From NCBI GenBank assembly GCA_900543475.1, contig UQRU01000130.1, positions 1 to 5,450 of the forward strand: a stretch of DNA of 5,450 nucleotides, read 5' to 3'. A program made the translations under genes and the position numbers. Below, piece after piece: positions 1 through 5,338 of the stretch (its first letter is position 1; each line of letters opens with the position of its first letter). This DNA is from an uncultured Eubacteriales bacterium (lineage in GTDB: Bacteria > Bacillota > Clostridia > Christensenellales > CAG-138). The notes below the pieces were generated by a model. That model was not told the DNA's origin. It saw only the letters and a program-made list of their open reading frames with translations, and ran no database searches.

Positions 1-2
1 CC

Positions 3-917
3 AAAAAGAACGGACATGCGGGCACATTGGATCCGTTTGCCACCGGAATTCTGCCGATTGCTTTCGGCGAGGCAACCAAGCTGCTGCCTTATGTGACGGA
101 CGGCCGCAAAGAATATGAATTTGTCGTGCAGTGGGGAAAAGCGACCGATACGGGAGATTCCGAAGGAAAAATTGTCAGCGAATCGGATAAAATTCCCGAC
201 CGGGAAGAAATTTTGGCGGTTATCCCGCAGTTTGTGGGGCAGATCAATCAGGTGCCGCCGGCTTATTCGGCCATTAAAATCAACGGCCGTCGGGCTTATG
301 CTTTGGCGCGCAGCGGCGAAGAAGTCAGCATTCCCGAGCGGACGGTGGAAGTTTATGCCCTGGAGCTGCTGGAGGATCTGCCGGAAGGACAGGCCAGATT
401 CCGGGTGGAATGTTCGAAAGGAACTTATGTGCGCAGTCTGGGTCGCGATTTGGCTGAAAAACTGGGAACCTGCGGCTTTTTGCAGGAGCTGCGGCGGACA
501 AAATGCGGTCAATTTGGCCTTGAGTCAAAAATTTTACTGGAAAATATAAAAAATATAGTGCATAGTGATGCCCTAAAAGAAATTTTGCTTCCGTTAGAAA
601 CATCCCTGCGCGACATCGCGGAGATTGCTGTTTCGGAAGTTGACGCAGACAAGCTGAAAAAAGGACAAGGCGTTTCGCCCCGGGCTTATGACATTGATAA
701 GCTCATCGGCCGGGAGGCGGCGGCGTTTTGCCGGCCCGCAGGGCCGGCAAAACCAACCCAGGGGCTGGGGCCGAAGGCCCCAGCCCCTGGGTTGTGCGCG
801 CGCTGCGCGCCCGCCGCCCCCCCCGGGGCCCCCGGCCGGCCGCAGCGGCAGGCATTAGGACTCCTGGACCGGGATGCAGGAAAGATCCAGGCCGTTGGCC
901 CGGTACAGGGCGGTTAG
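3..917 (+). CDS. truB: tRNA pseudouridine(55) synthase TruB, 5'-partial and 3'-disrupted
   Basis: TruB isomerises U55 of the T-arm of tRNA to pseudouridine in the cytosol. The frame is open from base 3, so the start codon and about 38 residues lie outside the window. The catalytic motif GHAGTLDPFATG is intact, with the nucleophilic Asp encoded at 30-32. Further family motifs follow: PPAYSAIKINGRRAYALAR (substrate tyrosine loop) and KGTYVRSLGRDLAEKLG. A C-terminal LKKGQGV stretch opens the PUA-like tail. Recognisable homology stops near base 728 (AAAF), about 30 residues before a normal TruB end. After that the frame reads through perfect palindromes and G/C-only DNA, then antisense through the end of the next gene, to a stop at 915-917, so the last ~63 codons are not TruB. 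Wording resembles alphaproteobacterial TruB, and rpsO, its usual downstream neighbour, is absent. Identity is secure; the 3' end is not. Confidence 0.9.
   Translation, partial: KKNGHAGTLDPFATGILPIAFGEATKLLPYVTDGRKEYEFVVQWGKATDTGDSEGKIVSESDKIPDREEILAVIPQFVGQINQVPPAYSAIKINGRRAYALARSGEEVSIPERTVEVYALELLEDLPEGQARFRVECSKGTYVRSLGRDLAEKLGTCGFLQELRRTKCGQFGLESKILLENIKNIVHSDALKEILLPLETSLRDIAEIAVSEVDADKLKKGQGVSPRAYDIDKLIGREAAAFCRPAGPAKPTQGLGPKAPAPGLCARCAPAAPPGAPGRPQRQALGLLDRDAGKIQAVGPVQGG
726..752. repeat. Perfect inverted repeat, 12-bp arms, 3-nt loop
   Basis: TTTTGCCGGCCC (726-737) and GGGCCGGCAAAA (741-752) are perfect reverse complements around a GCA loop. On both strands the T run precedes the stem and the A run follows it. 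This is the wrong polarity for an intrinsic terminator. It begins where TruB homology ends. Confidence 0.9.
754..794. repeat. Perfect inverted repeat, 19-bp arms, 3-nt loop
   Basis: Arms 754-772 and 776-794 are exact reverse complements around a GAA loop. The arm starts CAACCCAGGGG and ends TGGGGCC. There is no U-tract after the stem on either strand, so it is not a canonical terminator. It follows the previous hairpin after one base. A third perfect stem, GCGCGC/GCGCGC with a GCT loop, follows at 796-810. Confidence 0.9.
796..850. other. G/C-only palindromic low-complexity block at the probable chimeric join
   Basis: Bases 805-843 contain no A or T. The block is built of short self-complementary units: GCGCGC stems (796-810), an 8-C run (817-824), CCCCGGGG (821-828), GGGGCCCC (825-832) and CCGGCCGG (832-839). 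It separates an alphaproteobacterial-like gene from Clostridia-like genes. Read outward from the Clostridia block (minus strand) it decays into G runs, as the right end of the window does on the plus strand. I see no gene here, and an assembly or generation artefact is the simplest reading. Confidence 0.7.
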
Positions 918-1754
918 CTGGCCGTCGGCCATGAGCTCCTCCAGCACCAGGGTGGCGATGCTTGCCAGGGAGGAAGCGTCCGAGGGCGCGCAGATGGCGT
1001 AATCAATGGTGCCGAAGGAGAAGGTAGAAGGGGCGATGGGATAAAGGGACCCATACAATTCCACATAGGTTTCCGGCAGCAGGGCTGCCCGGATCTCCCC
1101 TCGCACCAGGGCGTCCAACATATCCGGATAGGAAGCATAGGTCTTGGCTTTAAGCCCCAGTTCCGCATGGGTGGCGGTATAAGCCTCCAGCAAAAGGAGC
1201 TCCGGGCTTTTTCGAATATTGTTGGACTGGACCACCCCCAGTTCCATGTTCAGCAGCTGGAAGGCAGGGCCCTCTTCCAGGGTCACCAGCAGGCAGGGGT
1301 CGGAATAATAGGGGATGGAATAGTAATATTGGCTGGCCATGGTGGAAGAAACCATGGCGATGACCACATCTACGCTGCCATCGTCCAGCTTAGGGAAGGC
1401 GGTCATGGGATTGACCTCCACCAGGGAAAGCCGGGTGGCGGCATCTGCTTCTGGCAGGATTTTTTGGGCCATCGCCTGGGCCAGGGCTTGTTCCAGGCCG
1501 CTCAAGTCGGGGATATCGTAGCGGATGCCCACCCGCAGCACCGCCCGGTCCTGGATGCCGTCCACCTCAGGGCTGGCCATGAGCTGGGGTTCCTCCCGGC
1601 TGAACAAGGCCAGGAGCAGCACCAGCAAAAGCCCGCAGAGGATCAGCAGGGCCTTACGATAGGGCCTGCCTTCATCTCCTACTAGGGTAATGGGATGCCG
1701 GCGGAAATTGAACTCCAGCCGGCGCAAACGCTTGCGCCAATCAATTTTTTTCAT
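855..1754 (-). CDS. Membrane-anchored solute-binding family 3-like protein (divergent)
   Basis: A 299-residue protein with a basic cytosolic N-terminus (KKIDWRKRLRRL), one hydrophobic segment at about residues 35-51, then an extracellular domain from about residue 70 to the end. That domain follows the type 3 periplasmic-binding fold: an opening strand VLRVGIRYDIP, then LDDGSVDVVIAMVSST and YYYSIPYYSDPCLLVT (the usual 'nGeiDlvia..., FS.PYy' region), and a terminal helix ELMADGQLTALYRANGLD. Such domains bind amino acids or other small polar ligands for ABC importers or as sensors. The only nearby cysteine (C40, context LILCG) lies inside the hydrophobic segment and makes a poor lipobox, so an uncleaved anchor is likelier than a lipoprotein. 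No permease or ATPase gene adjoins it, and the downstream side is the damaged join, so partners may be lost. The start at 1754 has no Shine-Dalgarno site; see the promoter entry. Confidence 0.75.
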   Translation of the reverse strand: MKKIDWRKRLRRLEFNFRRHPITLVGDEGRPYRKALLILCGLLLVLLLALFSREEPQLMASPEVDGIQDRAVLRVGIRYDIPDLSGLEQALAQAMAQKILPEADAATRLSLVEVNPMTAFPKLDDGSVDVVIAMVSSTMASQYYYSIPYYSDPCLLVTLEEGPAFQLLNMELGVVQSNNIRKSPELLLLEAYTATHAELGLKAKTYASYPDMLDALVRGEIRAALLPETYVELYGSLYPIAPSTFSFGTIDYAICAPSDASSLASIATLVLEELMADGQLTALYRANGLDLSCIPVQES

Positions 1755-1760
1755 ACTTTG

Positions 1761-1789
1761 ATTATAGCCAGCCTGCCTTGCGTTGACAA
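1761..1789 (-). promoter_or_regulatory. Sigma-A-type promoter for the solute-binding gene
   Basis: On the minus strand TTGTCA (1789-1784, 5 of 6 matches to TTGACA) is followed after exactly 17 bases by a perfect TATAAT (1766-1761). The expected start point is about 1754-1755, at the A of the ATG. This predicts a leaderless or nearly leaderless mRNA and fits the missing ribosome-binding site. Position and sequence are seen; activity is inferred. Confidence 0.7.
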
Positions 1790-1812
1790 GTAAACAAATT
1801 GCAAGGTATAAT
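1783..1812 (+). promoter_or_regulatory. Consensus sigma-A-type promoter for alaS
   Basis: A perfect TTGACA (1783-1788) and a perfect TATAAT (1807-1812) are separated by 18 bases, one longer than ideal. Transcription should start near 1819, leaving a leader of about 96 nt before the alaS ATG. The -35 hexamer overlaps that of the divergent promoter (1784-1789). The TTG of this hexamer is also an in-frame upstream TTG codon, which argues against that codon being the gene's start. Confidence 0.85.
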
Positions 1813-1833
1813 CAGAGGGTTAAAGTGGATATC

Positions 1834-1882
1834 CAGGCGCGGCAGGAGACGGCGGGTTTGCCCGTCTCGGCGCTAAGGCCTG
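1834..1882 (+). promoter_or_regulatory. Long imperfect hairpin in the alaS 5' leader
   Basis: Nested pairings stack into one arm: CAGGC (1834-1838) with GCCTG (1878-1882), GC (1839-1840) with GC (1872-1873), and GAGACGG (1846-1852) with CCGTCTC (1862-1868), with small internal loops between. No T run follows, so it is not a terminator. No T-box sequence (AGGGUGG...) is present, and the leader is too short for a T-box. I cannot assign it to a riboswitch class. It could be a protein-binding site, an mRNA-stabilising stem, or have no role. Confidence 0.45.
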
Positions 1883-1914
1883 TGGGTACTGAAGATAGAG
1901 AGGAAAATGAAATT

Positions 1915-3705
1915 ATGAAACTGCTCAAATCCTATGAATTGCGCAAGCTGTATCTGGACTTTTTCCGGGAAAAGGGCCATGCCATCATCCCTTCCGCTTC
2001 CCTGATCCCTGAAAACGACCCTACGGTACTATTTACCACTGCGGGCATGCACCCCCTGGTGCCCTATCTGATGGGCGCCAAGCATCCGGCGGGGGTCCGG
2101 CTGGCAGATGTGCAGAAATGCGTCCGTACCGGGGACATCGACGAAGTGGGGGACGCCTCCCACTGCACCTTCTTTGAAATGCTGGGGAACTGGTCTTTGG
2201 GGGACTATTTTAAAAAGGAATCCATCGCCTTCTCCTGGGAGTTTTTGACCGATGAAAAATGGCTGGGCATCGACAAGGACCGGCTGTATTTCACCTGCTT
2301 CAAAGGGGACGGGGACGCCCCCCAGGATACCTATTCCCACGATTGCTGGGTCAATATGGGGGTAGATCCTTCCCATATCTTCTATCTGGATAAGAAGCAC
2401 AATTGGTGGGGCCCCGCAGGCGTCACCGGTCCCTGCGGCCCGGATACGGAGATCTTCTATGACACCGGCAAGCCCAAGTGCGGCCCGGATTGTGATCCCT
2501 CCTGCTCCTGCGGCAAATATTTGGAGATCTGGAACAACGTGTTCATGGAATACAACAAAAAGGCGGACGGCACCTTTGAGCCCCTGTCCCAGAAGAACGT
2601 GGATACGGGCATGGGCCTGGACCGTACCATCGCCACCCTACAGGGGGTGGAAAGCGTCTACGATACCGACGCTTTTACCGGCATCATCGCGGCCATTGCC
2701 AAGAGCAGCGGCAAGACCTACGGCCAGGATGAGGAGACCACCCGGGCCTTCCGCATCGTGGCGGATCACATCCGGTGCGCCACCTTTATGCTGGGCGATC
2801 CCCGGGGCGTGACCCCCTCCAATGTGGATCAGGGGTACATCCTGCGCCGGTTGATCCGCCGGGCCATCCGCTACGCCATGCAGCTGGGTATGCCGGACAA
2901 CAGCTTGACCCAGGTGGCGGAAGCGGTCATCGCCCAATATGGGGAGCCCTATCCTGAGCTGGTGGAAAACCATGAGAAGATCGTATCCGAGCTGTCCAAG
3001 GAAGAGCAGCGGTTCCAGCGCACCCTCAAGAACGGCATGAAGGAATTCGACCGGGTAAAGGACAAGGCGGAAAACGGCGTGATCGACGGCCTGACTGCCT
3101 TCCATCTGTACGATACCTTTGGGTTCCCGGTGGAATTCACCCAGGAGATGGCCAAGGAAAACGGCTTGCAGGTGGATCTGGAGGGCTTTAAGAAGGCCTT
3201 TGACCAGCATCAGGAGAAATCCAAGGCTGGCGCGGAACAGCGGTTCAAGGGCGGCCTAGCGGATACCAGCGAGCAGACGGCCCGGCTCCATAGCGCCACC
3301 CACCTGTTGCAGGCGGCCCTGCGTCGGGTATTGCAGGACGATACCATCAGCCAGCGGGGTTCCAACATCACCGCAGAGCGGCTGCGTTTTGATTTCAGCT
3401 TTGGCCGGAAGGTTACGCCAGAGGAGCTCAAGGCGGTGGAAGACGAGGTGAACCGCTATATCCAGGCTGCAGTGCCCATCACCTGCCAGGAGATGACCGT
3501 GGAGGAAGCCAAAGCCCAAGGCGCCATCGGCCTGTTTGGGGATAAGTATGGCGAACGGGTCAAGGTATACACCATGGGAGATTTTTCCAAGGAGATTTGC
3601 GGCGGTCCCCATGCGGAGAACACCGGAGACCTGCACCACTTCAAGATCAAGAAGGAGGAGGCCAGCAGCGCCGGCGTCCGTCGGATCAAGGCCATCCTAG
3701 ACTAA
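1915..3705 (+). CDS. alaS: Alanine--tRNA ligase, short form lacking the editing beta-barrel and C-Ala
   Basis: Charges tRNA-Ala with alanine in the cytosol; 596 residues against about 875 in E. coli. The class II core is intact: DPTVLFTTAGM (residues 35-45), NWWGPAG.TGPCGPDTE (163-179) and motif 3 VDTGMGLDR (229-237). The tRNA-reading region has PSN (N303) and LYDTFGFP (D400), matching E. coli N303/D400, which read the G3:U70 pair. The editing core follows: HSATH (H459, H463) and CGGPH (C562, H566) as metal ligands. D400-to-H459 is 59 residues against 164 in E. coli, and no FYAE.GGQ motif occurs, so the editing beta-barrel is missing. The protein ends 30 residues after H566, so C-Ala is missing too. 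Four extra cysteines lie at C189, C193, C197 and C199. ATG 1915 is chosen because AGAGAGG (1897-1903) precedes it, MKLLKSYELRKLYLDFF matches the family N-terminus, and the upstream TTG (1783) is the -35 box. It ends with tandem TAA stops. A short bacterial AlaRS subfamily of this size is known. Confidence 0.95.
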   Translation: MKLLKSYELRKLYLDFFREKGHAIIPSASLIPENDPTVLFTTAGMHPLVPYLMGAKHPAGVRLADVQKCVRTGDIDEVGDASHCTFFEMLGNWSLGDYFKKESIAFSWEFLTDEKWLGIDKDRLYFTCFKGDGDAPQDTYSHDCWVNMGVDPSHIFYLDKKHNWWGPAGVTGPCGPDTEIFYDTGKPKCGPDCDPSCSCGKYLEIWNNVFMEYNKKADGTFEPLSQKNVDTGMGLDRTIATLQGVESVYDTDAFTGIIAAIAKSSGKTYGQDEETTRAFRIVADHIRCATFMLGDPRGVTPSNVDQGYILRRLIRRAIRYAMQLGMPDNSLTQVAEAVIAQYGEPYPELVENHEKIVSELSKEEQRFQRTLKNGMKEFDRVKDKAENGVIDGLTAFHLYDTFGFPVEFTQEMAKENGLQVDLEGFKKAFDQHQEKSKAGAEQRFKGGLADTSEQTARLHSATHLLQAALRRVLQDDTISQRGSNITAERLRFDFSFGRKVTPEELKAVEDEVNRYIQAAVPITCQEMTVEEAKAQGAIGLFGDKYGERVKVYTMGDFSKEICGGPHAENTGDLHHFKIKKEEASSAGVRRIKAILD

Positions 3706-3718
3706 TAAGACCCCACCT

Positions 3719-3749
3719 AAGGGCCGGGTTCCCCGGCCCTTCGATTTTT
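3719..3749 (+). terminator. Intrinsic terminator after alaS
   Basis: AAGGGCCGGG (3719-3728) pairs perfectly with CCCGGCCCTT (3732-3741) around a TTC loop. CGA and then five T (3745-3749) follow. It lies 13 bases past the stop codon and should separate alaS from the next operon. Confidence 0.88.
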
Positions 3750-3811
3750 CTGGGCGTTGGTAGCGGGCCGCCCCGGGACCAGCCTGTTTGATCTCAATGA
3801 AAGGAGCTGTC

Positions 3812-4537
3812 ATGGCACAGGAGCTTTTTACATATGATTGGCATATGGACGACGCCCCCGCCATTTTTCAGGTGGATATGGCCGTCCCGGCGGAAGCCCT
3901 TTCCTGCCGGCCCTATATGCTGTACATCCAGGGCAAAAGCCGGAAGGAGGCCCTGACCCCCCGGGAGGAACGGCATCTTGCCGCCCTGTTCAAAAAGGCT
4001 GAAAAAACCTTGGACGCCCTGTTTGTAGGCAGCATTCATGCGGCTGCCCGCCAGGTATTCTTCTTCTATACCGATGATGCGGAGCAGGGGAGCCAAGCCA
4101 AGGCGTTAATTGCCCAGGAAAAGGTCCTGGATTGTACTGCCGGCTTGCGGGACGACCCGGCTGGGGATACCTATCACAAGCTGCTTTATCCAGACGCCGC
4201 CCGGCTCTTTACCCACCAAAACCGCCAGCAGATCGATCTGCTAAAAAAGCATGGGGATGCCCTTACCCCTGCCAGGCGGGTGGCCTTCCATGTGTTTTTT
4301 GCCTCGGAGCCCCTGGCCCTACGCTTTATGGAGGAGGCACGGCAAAATGGCTTTGCTGTGGGAGATAGCGAATTCGCCCCCGAACAGGAACTGAGCTATG
4401 GCATTAGCCTTTTGCGGATCGCCCCCCTGGACAAAGGGACCATTGACCAGCTTACCACCTGCATCATTCGCCTGGCCGCCCAATATGGAGGCAGCCTGAC
4501 CTACTGGAATTGCCCCATCATGGGGAAACGCCGCTGA
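3812..4537 (+). CDS. DUF695 / RraB-like two-domain protein
   Basis: A 241-residue soluble protein with no signal peptide or membrane segment. The N-terminal part (about residues 5-125) matches the remembered DUF695 pattern: a short strand with a 'pA.f.vDm' motif (APAIFQVDMAV), REERHLAALFKKAEKTLDALFVG, and the aromatic strand ARQVFFFYTDD. The C-terminal part (about 150-237) resembles RraB: ARRVAFHVFFASEPLALRFMEEARQNGFAV, then ISLLRIAPLDKGTIDQLTTCIIRLAAQYGGSLTYWNCPI. RraB inhibits RNase E in gammaproteobacteria, but such activity is unproven for DUF695 fusions, so I do not claim it. ATG 3812 is chosen over TTG 3788 and ATG 3797 because AAAGGAG (3800-3806) sits 5 bases upstream. No clear promoter is visible between the alaS terminator and this gene. 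Twenty-four bases separate it from the next gene, suggesting co-transcription. Confidence 0.8.
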   Translation: MAQELFTYDWHMDDAPAIFQVDMAVPAEALSCRPYMLYIQGKSRKEALTPREERHLAALFKKAEKTLDALFVGSIHAAARQVFFFYTDDAEQGSQAKALIAQEKVLDCTAGLRDDPAGDTYHKLLYPDAARLFTHQNRQQIDLLKKHGDALTPARRVAFHVFFASEPLALRFMEEARQNGFAVGDSEFAPEQELSYGISLLRIAPLDKGTIDQLTTCIIRLAAQYGGSLTYWNCPIMGKRR

Positions 4538-4561
4538 CCCCGTCCATAAGGAGAATTATCC

Positions 4562-5236
4562 ATGCGCATCAAGCTGGCTGATCGTAAGCTGCCGGATTAT
4601 ACCCGGGGCGAAGAGATCTTCAACATGGTCACCCACATTGTGGGAGGCGGCCTTTCCATTGCCGCCCTGGTGCTGTGCGTCATCAAAAGCGCCCTGGCCC
4701 ATAGCGGCTATGGCGTAGTCTCCAGCGCCATATACGGCGCCTGTATGGTGCTGCTCTATTGCATGTCCAGCGTGTACCATGGCTTGCCTGCTTCTACCGG
4801 CAAAAAGGTCCTCCAGATCCTGGATCACTGCGCCATCTATTTTATGATCGCCGGCACCTATATGCCCATCATGCTCTGCGCCCTGCGGCCCCTGTATCCC
4901 GGCCTGGCATGGACGGTCTTTGGCTTACAATGGGCTCTGACCGCCTTGGCGGTCACCTTTACGGCCATCGACCTAAAACAATATGCCGCCTTGTCCATGG
5001 TTTGCTACATCCTGATGGGTTGGTGCGTGATCTTTTTCGTCCGCCCCATCATCCAGGTGATGACCATGGCCGGTTTCTGGCTGCTGCTCTTTGGCGGCCT
5101 CTCCTATACCCTGGGCGCTATCCTCTATGGCATCGGTTCCAAAAAGCCCTATTTTCATAGCGCTTTTCATGTTTTTGTGCTGCTGGGCAGCGGGTTCCAG
5201 TTTTGGGCCATCTATGCCTATGCCCTGCCTGGGTGA
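4562..5236 (+). CDS. trhA: Hemolysin III family (TrhA / PAQR) membrane protein
   Basis: A 224-residue integral membrane protein, the usual size for the family, with about seven hydrophobic segments (roughly 22-43, 52-71, 88-108, 114-134, 142-160, 166-190, 200-221). Family motifs occur in order: GEEIFNMVTHIVGGG (E18, N21, H25), SSVYHG (H73), LDHCAIYFMIAGTYMP (D88, H89), GGLSYTLGAILYGI and HSAFHVFVLLGS (H199, H203). In PAQR proteins the SxxxH histidine and the HxxxH pair hold a zinc ion, and all three are present. Despite the name, haemolysis is not the accepted general role. Bacterial TrhA proteins have been tied to membrane energetics and lipid homeostasis. AAGGAG (4548-4553) is 8 bases before the ATG. 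It is the second gene of a likely operon and is followed by a terminator. The symbol is by family, not proven orthology. Confidence 0.93.
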   Translation: MRIKLADRKLPDYTRGEEIFNMVTHIVGGGLSIAALVLCVIKSALAHSGYGVVSSAIYGACMVLLYCMSSVYHGLPASTGKKVLQILDHCAIYFMIAGTYMPIMLCALRPLYPGLAWTVFGLQWALTALAVTFTAIDLKQYAALSMVCYILMGWCVIFFVRPIIQVMTMAGFWLLLFGGLSYTLGAILYGIGSKKPYFHSAFHVFVLLGSGFQFWAIYAYALPG

Positions 5237-5258
5237 TCCTTTTGGTTGACGTTCGGTC

Positions 5259-5281
5259 GCCTCCTTTATGGGGGCTTTTTT
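5259..5281 (+). terminator. Intrinsic terminator after the hemolysin III gene
   Basis: GCCTCC (5259-5264) pairs with GGGGGC (5270-5275), with one G-U pair, around a TTTAT loop. Six T (5276-5281) follow directly. It lies 22 bases after the stop codon and closes the two-gene operon. Confidence 0.85.
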
Positions 5282-5338
5282 CTTCCCCCCAAACCGCCCC
5301 TGCCAGAGCTGAACCCTTTCCGGCGCCCAAGGGCCGCA

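Noticed and set aside
726..794. Bidirectional intrinsic terminator after truB
   Set aside because: The first stem has T before and A after on both strands, the reverse of terminator polarity, and the second stem has no T run after it.
1167..1685. Long plus-strand open frame of 172 codons
   Set aside because: It lies entirely antisense to the solute-binding gene, has no ribosome-binding site, and its product is a shadow-type His/Gly/Gln-rich sequence.
1783..1914. TTG at 1783 as the alaS start (44 extra residues)
   Set aside because: The TTG is the first half of the -35 box, it lies upstream of the predicted transcription start, the extra residues do not resemble AlaRS, and a Shine-Dalgarno site precedes ATG 1915.
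1819..1914. T-box riboswitch ahead of alaS
   Set aside because: The leader is too short, has no AGGGUGG-type T-box sequence and no terminator/antiterminator pair with a U-tract.
2638..3210. Minus-strand open frame of 190 codons inside alaS
   Set aside because: It is antisense to well-conserved AlaRS motifs and shows no family features or initiation signals of its own.
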